25,523 nt of DNA from Bacteroides sp. CAG:770 (lineage in GTDB: Bacteria > Bacteroidota > Bacteroidia > Bacteroidales > UBA932): NCBI GenBank assembly GCA_000435075.1, contig FR890640.1:1-25523 (forward strand). The letters run 5' to 3'. Numbering within the stretch: position 1 is the stretch's first letter; every line of letters starts with the position of its first letter. Under the pieces are notes generated by a model, which was given only the letters and a program-made list of their open reading frames with translations, made no database searches and was not told the origin of the DNA. The position numbers and the translations under genes are program-made. Below, piece by piece: positions 16,749 to 24,040 of this stretch.

Positions 16749-17744
16749 ATGGCACTTTTTGAAAGCTACGAGCGTCGTATTGATAAGATCAATGCTACCC
16801 TCAATCAATATGGAATCAAAGACATCGAAGAGGCTAAGGCTATCTGCGATGCAAAGGGCATCGACCCATACAAGATGTGCGAAGACACCCAGAAAATCTG
16901 CTTCGAAAATGCGAAGTGGGCTTATGTTGTAGGTGCAGCTATCGCTATCAAGAAGGGTGTCAAGTCAGCTGCTGAGGCTGCTGAGGCTATCGGGGAAGGT
17001 CTTCAGGCATTCTGCATCCCTGGATCAGTTGCTGATGACCGTAAGGTAGGTCTCGGACACGGTAACCTCGCTGCACGTCTCCTTAGCGAGAACACAGGGT
17101 GCTTTGCATTCCTCGCAGGTCACGAGTCTTATGCAGCAGCAGAAGGCGCTATCAAGATTGCCGAAATGGCAAACAAGGTTCGCCAGAAACCTCTCCGCGT
17201 TATCCTTAACGGTCTCGGAAAGGACGCTGCCAAGATTATTTCACGTATCAACGGCTTCACATATGTACAGACCCAGTTCGATTACTATACCGGTGAGGTA
17301 AAGGTAATTTCTGAGACAAAGTACTCAGAGGGTGTACGTGGTGGCGTACGTTGCTATGGCGCTGACGATGTTCGCGAAGGTGTTGCCATCATGTGGAAGG
17401 AGAACGTAGATATCTCTATCACAGGTAACTCTACCAACCCTACACGTTTCCAGCACCCTGTAGCTGGTACATACAAGAAGGAGCGCGTACTCGCAGGCAA
17501 GCCTTACTTCTCAGTTGCATCAGGTGGCGGTACCGGACGTACCCTTCACCCGGACAACATGGCTGCAGGTCCAGCTTCTTACGGTATGACCGATACACTC
17601 GGACGTATGCACTCTGACGCTCAGTTCGCAGGTTCATCTTCAGTTCCTGCACACGTTGAGATGATGGGCTTCCTCGGAATGGGTAACAACCCTATGGTAG
17701 GTGCTACCGTTGCAGTAGCTGTTGCAGTTGCACAGGCTCTGTAA
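16749..17744 (+). CDS. GGGtGRT family protein of unknown function
   Basis: This 331-residue protein contains the motif GGGTGRT at 259-265, which names the Pfam GGGtGRT family. No signal peptide or membrane segment is visible, although the C-terminal end is Ala/Val-rich (ATVAVAVAVAQAL). The glycine-rich motif and conserved segments such as GLGHGNLAARLL suggest ligand or nucleotide binding, but the reaction is unknown. It is translated right after the NifU-like gene and shares its extreme codon bias. The region has no GTCAATG word, unlike the neighbouring operons. A strong terminator follows. Confidence 0.85.
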   Translation: MALFESYERRIDKINATLNQYGIKDIEEAKAICDAKGIDPYKMCEDTQKICFENAKWAYVVGAAIAIKKGVKSAAEAAEAIGEGLQAFCIPGSVADDRKVGLGHGNLAARLLSENTGCFAFLAGHESYAAAEGAIKIAEMANKVRQKPLRVILNGLGKDAAKIISRINGFTYVQTQFDYYTGEVKVISETKYSEGVRGGVRCYGADDVREGVAIMWKENVDISITGNSTNPTRFQHPVAGTYKKERVLAGKPYFSVASGGGTGRTLHPDNMAAGPASYGMTDTLGRMHSDAQFAGSSSVPAHVEMMGFLGMGNNPMVGATVAVAVAVAQAL

Positions 17745-17766
17745 TCGGCATTCGCCAATATAAATG

Positions 17767-17801
17767 AAAAGGGACTGACCAGTGATGGCCAGTCCCTTTT
17801 T
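17767..17801. terminator. Bidirectional intrinsic terminator
   Basis: GGGACTG at 17771-17777 pairs with CAGTCCC at 17790-17796, with further C-G pairing across one mismatch. It is flanked by AAAA before and TTTTT after. T-runs follow the stem on both strands, so it can end the GGGtGRT operon and the oppositely directed radA unit. Confidence 0.88.
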
Positions 17802-17822
17802 CAGATTCACGTGCAGGAAAGA

Positions 17823-18065
17823 CTATACGTCTTTGTCTTCCATATAATTCTCCTCGGCAGGCTGGACTTCAAGGCTGTCAGCTGCCGGCATCTCAGTCGT
17901 CGGCACCGGAATCGCCAGCGTATCTGCCTGAACTGGAACCGGTTCCTGAATCGGCTGCTCACCTCCCTTTTCTATCTGGCTTGTCAATGACATTATGCTG
18001 ATGGTCAAAGCGACAGCAATTACTGCAATAAGAACTGAGAATTTGTCGAGATTTTTGGTGGTCAT
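17823..18065 (-). CDS. Small single-pass membrane protein, unknown function
   Basis: This 80-residue protein has a charged N-terminus (MTTKNLDKF), one transmembrane segment at about residues 9-28, and a Pro/Glu/Ala-rich acidic tail. The likely topology is N-in with the tail in the periplasm. It starts 18 bases after the radA stop and ends just before a terminator, so it is probably the last gene of the radA unit. No known domain was recognised. One GTCAATG word lies in the membrane-segment coding region (17983). Confidence 0.6.
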   Translation of the reverse strand: MTTKNLDKFSVLIAVIAVALTISIMSLTSQIEKGGEQPIQEPVPVQADTLAIPVPTTEMPAADSLEVQPAEENYMEDKDV

Positions 18066-18083
18066 ATCTGTATTTGTTTTTTT

Positions 18084-19454
18084 TTATTGTCTGAATAAAC
18101 TTCTCACAAGTGATGGAATATCAGCTACTTTCACGACTTCGATACCTTTGGCTGCGTTATTGTCCACTGTTGTGAATGAGGAAATGTATATTTTCCTGAA
18201 TCCGAGGCGGGCCGCTTCCGTAACTCTTCTATCCGACTGGTTCACAGGGCGGATTTCTCCGCTCAGTCCGACTTCTCCGGCGAAGCAGATGTCTGCAGGA
18301 ATGGCGAAATCGAAATTCGATGACAGTACAGCGCACACAACTGCAAGGTCACATGCGGGATCGGTCACGCGCAGACCACCTGCCATGTTGAGAAAGACAT
18401 CCTTCATGTTGAGCTTGAATCCGGCTCGCTTTTCCAGGACAGCCAGGAGCATGTTAAGTCTGCGTACATCGAAACCTGTCGCTGAACGCTGAGGGGTTCC
18501 GTACGCTGCTGAACTTACCAGCGCCTGTACTTCGAAGAGAAATGGCCTCAGGCCGTCCAGCATTGCGCATATCGCTGTTCCGCTGAGTCCTTCTTCATGC
18601 ATCGGTATGAGCATTTCAGATGGATTCTTGACTTCTCTCAGTCCTGTTCCGGTCATTTCGAACACGGCAAGTTCGGATGTCGAGCCGAATCTGTTCTTTA
18701 TGCTGCGCAGAAGTCTGTAGGAGCCCTTGTTGTCGCCCTCGAACTGGAGAACCACGTCCACGATGTGCTCCAATATCTTAGGTCCGGCTATGAATCCGTC
18801 CTTTGTGATATGTCCTATGAGGATTACCGGAATGCCTGAAAGCTTCGCGAAATGGAGAAGCATTGCGGTGACTTCCTTAATCTGGCTTACGGAGCCTGCG
18901 GAAGAGTCAATATTCGAAGAGAACATTGTCTGCACGGAATCCACGACCATGAGATCCGGCTTCAGCGCCTCTGCCTGTGAGATTATGTTGCTGATATCTG
19001 TTTCGCTGTAGATGAAGCAGTTGGAATTGTCCCCGCCAAGTCTGTCGGCCCTCATCTTTACCTGTCTGGCGCTCTCTTCTCCAGATACATAAAGTGTTTT
19101 CAGTCCGGGGGAGTGAAGCGGAATCTGAAGGGACAATGTGGATTTGCCGATGCCCGGCTCACCTCCGATAAGGACAAGCGAGCCTTTGACTATGCCTCCT
19201 CCAAGAAGGCGGTCGATTTCTTCAAGTCCGAGAGCAATCCTGTTTTCTGCTGAGGAGTCTATCTCCTTGAGATTCATTGGCCTGTGGCCTGGAGACGAGG
19301 CTGCGACGGACTGGTTTCTGTTCGCCTTCCCGGTCGCTACCGTCTGTTCTACCATGGTGTTCCACTGCCCGCATGCGGGGCATTTCCCCATCCATTTCGG
19401 ACTCTCGTTTCCGCAATTAGTGCAGAACCACACTGTTTTCTCCTTCGTCGCCAT
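18084..19454 (-). CDS. radA: DNA repair protein RadA (Sms)
   Basis: This is a RecA-related ATPase that drives branch migration during homologous recombination and, in competent species, integration of incoming DNA. In order it has the N-terminal C4 zinc finger (Cys11, Cys14, Cys25, Cys28), Walker A GGEPGIGKST at 97-106, Walker B (LMVVDSVQ), the RadA signature KNRFG at 253-257, and a C-terminal Lon-protease-like domain without protease activity. Its 456 residues are the normal length and all motifs look intact. It carries no GTCAATG word. Confidence 0.97.
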   Translation of the reverse strand: MATKEKTVWFCTNCGNESPKWMGKCPACGQWNTMVEQTVATGKANRNQSVAASSPGHRPMNLKEIDSSAENRIALGLEEIDRLLGGGIVKGSLVLIGGEPGIGKSTLSLQIPLHSPGLKTLYVSGEESARQVKMRADRLGGDNSNCFIYSETDISNIISQAEALKPDLMVVDSVQTMFSSNIDSSAGSVSQIKEVTAMLLHFAKLSGIPVILIGHITKDGFIAGPKILEHIVDVVLQFEGDNKGSYRLLRSIKNRFGSTSELAVFEMTGTGLREVKNPSEMLIPMHEEGLSGTAICAMLDGLRPFLFEVQALVSSAAYGTPQRSATGFDVRRLNMLLAVLEKRAGFKLNMKDVFLNMAGGLRVTDPACDLAVVCAVLSSNFDFAIPADICFAGEVGLSGEIRPVNQSDRRVTEAARLGFRKIYISSFTTVDNNAAKGIEVVKVADIPSLVRSLFRQ

Positions 19455-19474
19455 TTTCGTTCCGTTAAGTGCTG

Positions 19475-19482
19475 CAAAGATA
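19475..19482 (-). promoter_or_regulatory. Possible -7 element for radA
   Basis: CAAAGATA reads TATCTTTG on the minus strand, matching TAnnTTTG 20 bases before the radA ATG. No CAAA is found at the expected -33 distance, where the sequence is an A-run belonging to the upstream terminator. Confidence 0.4.
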
Positions 19483-19503
19483 GCAATCTTTGTCCATGAG
19501 AAT

Positions 19504-19541
19504 AAAAAAAAGCAGCATCCTGAGTTACCTCAAGGTACCGC
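19504..19541 (-). terminator. Strong intrinsic terminator of the small lipoprotein gene
   Basis: On the minus strand, arms at 19529-19541 and 19512-19524 pair over 13 positions with one mismatch and some G-U pairs. The loop is a GTAA tetraloop. Eight T residues follow directly (19511-19504). It lies about 50 bases after the stop codon of the lipoprotein gene and just ahead of the radA promoter region, insulating the two. Confidence 0.85.
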
Positions 19542-19591
19542 AATTCATTCGTGCACCACATGTCGGGCGCACCGGGCTTCCGTCTCGGAAA

Positions 19592-19801
19592 TTACTCAGC
19601 TACTTCAGCAGCAGTTGAATCAGCGCAGCAGCTTGTTGTGTCTGCAGCAGCAGCGGCAACAGCAGCGAGGCTGTCAGCAACTCTTACGCTGTCAGCTTTA
19701 GCCTGAGCAGCTTCCTCTGCCTTCTTGGCAGCATTGTTTCCACATGAAGCAGCAGCAACCATCATAGCTACAACTGCCAAAGACATAAATACCTTTTTCA
19801 T
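19592..19801 (-). CDS. Small Ala-rich lipoprotein
   Basis: This 69-residue protein has a lipoprotein signal: basic MKK, hydrophobic core, and lipobox AASC with Cys20. The mature part is about 50 residues, dominated by Ala, Lys, Glu and Asp, with a predicted helical AAKKAEEAAQAKADSVR segment and a TTSCCADS cluster (two adjacent cysteines). Small lipoproteins of this composition are common in Bacteroidota and have no assigned role. A near-consensus promoter and a strong terminator make it a compact monocistronic unit, which argues that it is real and well expressed. Confidence 0.75.
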   Translation of the reverse strand: MKKVFMSLAVVAMMVAAASCGNNAAKKAEEAAQAKADSVRVADSLAAVAAAAADTTSCCADSTAAEVAE

Positions 19802-19846
19802 GGCTCTAACACTTTAACTAGTTAAACTTTTATTTTTTTAATGGCG

Positions 19847-19877
19847 CAAAAGTACACTCAATTTTAGAAACGTCAAA
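19847..19877 (-). promoter_or_regulatory. Consensus Bacteroidota promoter for the small lipoprotein
   Basis: On the minus strand TTTG (19877-19874), exactly 19 bases, then TACTTTTG (19854-19847) reproduces the Bacteroidota housekeeping sigma-factor consensus TTTG-N19-TAnnTTTG. The start codon lies 46 bases downstream at 19801. This is the best promoter in the window and supports the taxonomic assignment. Confidence 0.85.
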
Positions 19878-19922
19878 GAAAAATTTTAATTATTTTTAGT
19901 TTTGCCCGTAAAACTTTCATAC

Positions 19923-20429
19923 TTAACGCGTTTGTAACGTTCTAGGTTCCCGGAAGAGCTCCATTCCGAAGATTTTTCCGTCCTCGATATGGACTCTTAG
20001 TGCGGTTCTTTCCACCTGCCACCCCTGTAGTCCGCAGGCCCCCGGATTGATGTAGAGCAGGTTCCTCGACTCGTCATTCTTCACCATGAGAATATGCGAA
20101 TGTCCGCAGACGAAGATGTCCGGAGAGTACCGGTCCATAAGAGCCCTTGCCTTGTAGTCGTACCTTCCGGGCCTTCCTCCGATATGCATCATCAGTACAC
20201 GCTTCCCCTCGCATTCGAAACATTGGTATTCGGGGTAGGTGAGCCTCACGTCCTGTCCGTCGCAGTTGCCATAGACCCCTACCAGTGGTTTGAAAGCCGC
20301 TATCTCATCTACGAAATTTATGCTACCCCCGAAGTCCCCTGCATGCCAAATCTGGTCTGTAGGGGAGAGGAAGTCCTTGAACTCCTGGCTGAAAACGCCG
20401 TGAGTGTCTGATATGATACCTATGAACAT
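19923..20429 (-). CDS. YfcE/MJ0936-type metallophosphoesterase
   Basis: This 168-residue cytosolic phosphodiesterase-like protein has the calcineurin-type dinuclear metal site: Asp8 and His10 (SDTHG), Asp32 (HAGDFG), Asn55 (GNCD), His82, and His110/His112 (GHSH). The compact size and GNCD variant place it with YfcE/MJ0936 enzymes, whose physiological substrates are poorly defined. It starts one base after the acyltransferase stop and is the last gene of the seven-gene minus-strand cluster. No convincing terminator follows. Confidence 0.9.
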   Translation of the reverse strand: MFIGIISDTHGVFSQEFKDFLSPTDQIWHAGDFGGSINFVDEIAAFKPLVGVYGNCDGQDVRLTYPEYQCFECEGKRVLMMHIGGRPGRYDYKARALMDRYSPDIFVCGHSHILMVKNDESRNLLYINPGACGLQGWQVERTALRVHIEDGKIFGMELFREPRTLQTR

Positions 20430-20430
20430 T

Positions 20431-21585
20431 CTAAAGCTTTATTATGATGTTCTTCCTGTAAAGCGCCCAGGAGCAGATGAAGATGACCAGGGCGAATATC
20501 AATGCATACAGGAGTGACATGTATTCGTTGGCTCCGAAATATGCTGAGGCCCTGAATCCTAATGCCGGCAGAAGTTTGCCGATGATGCCGGAAAGCACAA
20601 ATGCCGCGAGTGCGTTCATTCCCATAATCTTGAAAGGCCGGAAAGGCTTTTCCACACCTTTTATGTCAATGACAAACATAAGGAATGCCAATGTCAACAT
20701 CGCCCATCCACCTGCGTAAAGTACGTAAGACGCGGACCAGAGCGGCTTGCTGATAGGAATCCAGATGCTGAGAATCATTGCCAAGGCCAATGATAATGAG
20801 CCATATACGAATATTCTGCTGACTGTGTATGACGGTGCTGCAGTCAAGTCTTCCGGAGCTGCTGCGTGTCTCTTGGATGAAGTATAGATGACATGTCCGA
20901 TCAGATATCCCAGCAATGCGGTGCAGGCAGCTGTCAATCCTCCCAATATTCCCTCGGGGTCAAATGCCGCACGCTCGCCTGAAGCAAATGAGTAGCCGTG
21001 ATATACATGATTGTCACCAAGAAGTGCCACATCAATCTTTCTGGAAATAGTTCCCTCAAGTGTGAATGGTCCCGGCTCCTCTCCGAAGATGACCAATATG
21101 CCTGTATATAGTATGAACAAACCGCCGATTGCAATCATGATCTTGGACGGTTTTCTCAGCCACAAAGCGACCAGGCCTGCGATCACATAAGCCATGGCGA
21201 TGCGCTGCAGTACGCCGAAGATACGGATGTGTCCTATCCAGTAAGTCCAGTTCTGACAGAAAGTCGCGTCCGGGTCATGCGGATAGAGCGGGAAGAATGG
21301 GAAAAGGTTCAGGAGAAGACCTACGCCGAAAAGTCCGATACCTCTCTTGATGATTTTCTTCAGTCCATTCTTGTCCAGTCCGTTGTACTTTGAGAATGTG
21401 AAAGCCATTGCCACACCCATACAGAAGATGAAGAATGGATATACAAGGTCTGTCGGTGTGCAGCCTGCCCATGGCGCGTGTTTGAGCGGAGGGAACATGC
21501 ATCCCCATGAACCCGGATTGTTCACGATACACATGAATGTGACTGTCAGTCCTCTGAGTACGTCAAGTGAAATGTAGCGTTTCAT
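20431..21585 (-). CDS. Multi-pass membrane acyltransferase, NagX/HGSNAT-like
   Basis: This 384-residue protein has about ten hydrophobic segments and opens with SLDVLRGLTV, the hallmark of the YeiB/HGSNAT/DUF5009 acyltransferase group. HAPWAGCTPTDLVYPFFIF at 36-54 contains the conserved His36 that corresponds, by family knowledge, to the catalytic histidine of heparan-alpha-glucosaminide N-acetyltransferase. It may transfer acetyl groups across the inner membrane to amino sugars, for example during cell-wall or glycan recycling; the substrate is inferred only. It lies between rsmE (10-base gap) and the phosphoesterase (1-base gap). Confidence 0.85.
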   Translation of the reverse strand: MKRYISLDVLRGLTVTFMCIVNNPGSWGCMFPPLKHAPWAGCTPTDLVYPFFIFCMGVAMAFTFSKYNGLDKNGLKKIIKRGIGLFGVGLLLNLFPFFPLYPHDPDATFCQNWTYWIGHIRIFGVLQRIAMAYVIAGLVALWLRKPSKIMIAIGGLFILYTGILVIFGEEPGPFTLEGTISRKIDVALLGDNHVYHGYSFASGERAAFDPEGILGGLTAACTALLGYLIGHVIYTSSKRHAAAPEDLTAAPSYTVSRIFVYGSLSLALAMILSIWIPISKPLWSASYVLYAGGWAMLTLAFLMFVIDIKGVEKPFRPFKIMGMNALAAFVLSGIIGKLLPALGFRASAYFGANEYMSLLYALIFALVIFICSWALYRKNIIIKL

Positions 21586-21595
21586 ATCATGTTGG

Positions 21596-22315
21596 TTATA
21601 TGTGTTTGTAATATGTCATGGCCACAGCTGCCAGAGCTGCGGTCTCAGTCCTGAGCCTGGACTCGCCGATGTGTACGGGAATGTAGCCTGCTTTTATGGC
21701 TGCCGCCGCCTCATCGTGAGAAAAATCGCCCTCAGGACCTATCAGGACGATGATACGTTTGCCCACATATCCTTCCAGGGCCTCTTTTATCGAGTGCCTT
21801 TCATCTGCATCATCGAAGCAATAGGCAATCAGTTTCAGAGCCTCCTCATCAGCGGTCTCCCCGATGAATTTCTTGACCGTAGTGACTTCTGCCAGTTCCG
21901 GAATCCTCGCCTTCAGGGACTGTTTTGTAGCTGAAAGCAGGATTTTTTTCAGGCGTTCCGGCTTCAGAATCTTCCGCTCGGAGTGCTCGCCTATCACAGG
22001 AACAATCTTGTCAATGCCGAATTCCGTCGCCTTTTCAGCGAACCATTCGTACCTGTCAATGTTCTTGGTAGGGCATACCGCCATAGTAAGTTCATAGTCA
22101 TGGCTTCCCCAGCCATGATGCTCCTTGACTATCCTGGCATCAGCACCTTTCGGAGAATCATTGACAAGTTCGCACTCATACATTGTCCCGAATCCGTCGA
22201 TTACGGAGACAGTGTCTCCTGCCCTGTGTCTCAGGACCCTCACGCAGTGTGCTGATTCTTCTTCTCCCAGTCGGCACAAACCTCCGCCGACCTCTTCGGC
22301 CCAGAAAATTTCCAT
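21596..22315 (-). CDS. rsmE: 16S rRNA m3U1498 methyltransferase
   Basis: This SPOUT-class methyltransferase N3-methylates U1498 of 16S rRNA using SAM. Its 239 residues are normal. An N-terminal PUA-like domain (about 1-70) is followed by the trefoil-knot domain with IVLIGPEGDFSHDEA near residue 190 and RLRTETAALAAVAM near the C-terminus, both diagnostic. It starts 2 bases after the tsaC stop, so translation is probably coupled. Confidence 0.95.
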   Translation of the reverse strand: MEIFWAEEVGGGLCRLGEEESAHCVRVLRHRAGDTVSVIDGFGTMYECELVNDSPKGADARIVKEHHGWGSHDYELTMAVCPTKNIDRYEWFAEKATEFGIDKIVPVIGEHSERKILKPERLKKILLSATKQSLKARIPELAEVTTVKKFIGETADEEALKLIAYCFDDADERHSIKEALEGYVGKRIIVLIGPEGDFSHDEAAAAIKAGYIPVHIGESRLRTETAALAAVAMTYYKHI

Positions 22316-22317
22316 GA

Positions 22318-22938
22318 TTATTCGCGGATTATCTTTATTCCTCCGTCCACTTCCACCTTGATTATCTGTGATGCCTGACCTGTCGAACTTTTTTCGAGAC
22401 GGGGCTCTACGATATAATCGACTGCGGATTTGATTTCCTCCGGTATGTCAGCGAATTTGTGAGGCGTAGGCTCGCCTGAGATGTTCGCCGAGGTGGAAAC
22501 GATAGGTCTTCCGAGTTTGTAGATTACATTCTTGCAGAAATCCATGTCAGGAATGCGGATACCCACTGTATCATCCTCAGCTACAGCATTATATGCGAGG
22601 AAGTGCCTGTCGGCTACAGCCTTTTCGCCCGGCTTCGGGGCCTGTCCGTGTATCGCTCCGGGATAAATGAGAGTCATCGGCCTGTCATTGACCTCTACCA
22701 ATTGGATTGCGATGTCAGGAATGACCTTCACGTAACGGCATATCATATCCATGTCTGATGCCAGCAGGACGAGCGCCTTGCTGTCTGAACGACGTTTGAT
22801 TTCATATATTCTTGCGACTGCCTCAGGATTGGTGGCATCGCAGCCGAGTCCCCAGACCGTGTCGGTAGGGTAGAGGATTACTGCTCCTTCTTTCAGGGCC
22901 TTCAGTGTTTCGGCCTTTACTTCTTCGATATCTTTCAT
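22318..22938 (-). CDS. tsaC: L-threonylcarbamoyladenylate synthase (TsaC/YrdC family)
   Basis: This enzyme makes threonylcarbamoyl-AMP from threonine, bicarbonate and ATP for the tRNA t6A modification. Its 206 residues form a single YrdC domain with YPTDTVWGLGCDA at 23-35, KRRSDSKAL as the ATP/threonine-binding segment, and VSTSANISGEPTP, all typical. The Sua5 C-terminal domain is absent, so this is the short TsaC type. It is one base from the upstream EEP gene and two from rsmE. Confidence 0.93.
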   Translation of the reverse strand: MKDIEEVKAETLKALKEGAVILYPTDTVWGLGCDATNPEAVARIYEIKRRSDSKALVLLASDMDMICRYVKVIPDIAIQLVEVNDRPMTLIYPGAIHGQAPKPGEKAVADRHFLAYNAVAEDDTVGIRIPDMDFCKNVIYKLGRPIVSTSANISGEPTPHKFADIPEEIKSAVDYIVEPRLEKSSTGQASQIIKVEVDGGIKIIRE

Positions 22939-22939
22939 C

Positions 22940-24028
22940 TTATTTTGAAATTATAGCTTCTATCGGATAATGATCCGAATAATTCTTCTTTATTACTTTG
23001 TGTGATAATGCGTTGTAGGTTTCCGGGAAGAGAATGTAGTCGATTCTCAGGAATGGGCTAAATCTCGTGAATGTGGCTCCGGTCCCGTGTCCGGCCTCCA
23101 CGAATGAATCCTTTCCGGTCTTCCGGAGTCTCCAGTACGTGTAGGACATCGGATTGTCATTGAAATCACCCGCGATTATCACGTTTTCCGTACAGTTCTC
23201 GATGTCTTCCAGCACCTTGCTCACCTGACGTGGCCTGCGCACGATAGACCTCTTCATCTTTATCTCGGTGTCTTTCATCGTCTTCTGGTAATCCTTTTCC
23301 AGCGATGTGGCAAGACGGGAAAGTGAGATGTTGTAACTCTCGAAATGACAGTTATATACCCTGAACGTTTCGCCTCCGATTACGTAGTCTGAGTACAATG
23401 CCAGATTAGCGCTCTGTTCGAAGTCGATTTTGCCCTTCGCCACGGCGCGGTATTTCGACAGGGTGACATTGCCGTAGCAGCCGTGGTCATTGACATTGAC
23501 AAAATACTGTATGTCATAGCCTTTCAGCTTTTTCGACAGGTACGACATCACTTTTTTCGAGTTGCGCGTATAGAATTCCTGGAGGCAGATTATGTCGGCG
23601 TCTTCGCCTTTCAGGAAGTTCAGCACCGAGTCTGCGCATGCTTCTATGGATGGTTTCTCGTCTTCTTGTGCGAGCATGAATCTTCCGACATTGTAGGAAA
23701 CTATTTTTATCCCGTCCTTGTCTTCGGCGGAGGCATTCGGTTCGGAGAATCTGATGAACCGGCCCACGATGAAAACGGAAGGAATCAATGCGAGGAGGGG
23801 TATGATTATGGCTCGTGACCTGCGGTATGCAGCCCAGCACAGCAGAAAGGCATTCATGAGCAGCAATGGCAGGAAAAGCAGCCCGAAGATGGTCATGAAC
23901 CAGAACTTGGCCGGGTTACAATACATTGAAAGATAGCTCAATACGAGCAGCATCGCGGATATTGTCATCAATGTCCGTGATGTTATGCCGAAAAAGAGGC
24001 TTTTCTTTTTTCTTGTCCCGCGTGCCAC
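22940..24028 (-). CDS. Membrane-anchored endonuclease/exonuclease/phosphatase family protein
   Basis: This 362-residue protein has three N-terminal membrane segments (about 17-37, 44-66 and 72-93) followed by an EEP catalytic domain (about 105-361). Key residues are visible: Asn113 (SYNVGRF), Glu151 (CLQEFY), Asp288/Asn290 (GDFND) and Asp352/His353 (SDH). The topology suggests a membrane-tethered hydrolase; whether the substrate is nucleic acid, phospholipid or a phosphorylated metabolite is unknown. The start used is a GTG at 24028, 12 bases after the rhomboid stop. Relatives are common beside mutL and rhomboid genes in Bacteroidota. Confidence 0.88.
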   Translation of the reverse strand: MARGTRKKKSLFFGITSRTLMTISAMLLVLSYLSMYCNPAKFWFMTIFGLLFLPLLLMNAFLLCWAAYRRSRAIIIPLLALIPSVFIVGRFIRFSEPNASAEDKDGIKIVSYNVGRFMLAQEDEKPSIEACADSVLNFLKGEDADIICLQEFYTRNSKKVMSYLSKKLKGYDIQYFVNVNDHGCYGNVTLSKYRAVAKGKIDFEQSANLALYSDYVIGGETFRVYNCHFESYNISLSRLATSLEKDYQKTMKDTEIKMKRSIVRRPRQVSKVLEDIENCTENVIIAGDFNDNPMSYTYWRLRKTGKDSFVEAGHGTGATFTRFSPFLRIDYILFPETYNALSHKVIKKNYSDHYPIEAIISK

Positions 24029-24040
24029 GACCGGAAATGT

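Larger units (their letters stand above)
1244..23500. repeat. Dispersed GTCAATG/CATTGAC heptamer, about 51 copies
   Basis: Hand-counted left ends: 1244, 1522, 2255, 3338, 3759, 3795, 3842, 3893, 3937, 4059, 4083, 5339, 7065, 7532, 7538, 7921, 8020, 8975, 9277, 9465, 9809, 9923, 10230, 10270, 11091, 11114, 11161, 11351, 11871, 12934, 13061, 13079, 13529, 14279, 14467, 14579, 14611, 14805, 15004, 15012, 15381, 15632, 15638, 17983, 20665, 22010, 22055, 22159, 22686, 23488, 23494. About 26 read GTCAATG and 25 CATTGAC on the plus strand. Random expectation at even base composition is about 3. Copies fall in several codon frames and in the comF upstream gap. The count may be off by a few. Confidence 0.8.

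Noticed and set aside
19138..19701. 187-codon plus-strand open frame across the radA start and the lipoprotein terminator
   Set aside because: It is antisense to radA and the lipoprotein gene, its C-terminal part is Gln-rich from the complement of Ala codons, and it reads through a strong terminator.
19898..19915. AGTTTT/AAAACT hairpin after the phosphoesterase gene as a terminator
   Set aside because: It is an A-T stem with no T-run on either strand directly after it, so it is too weak to call.
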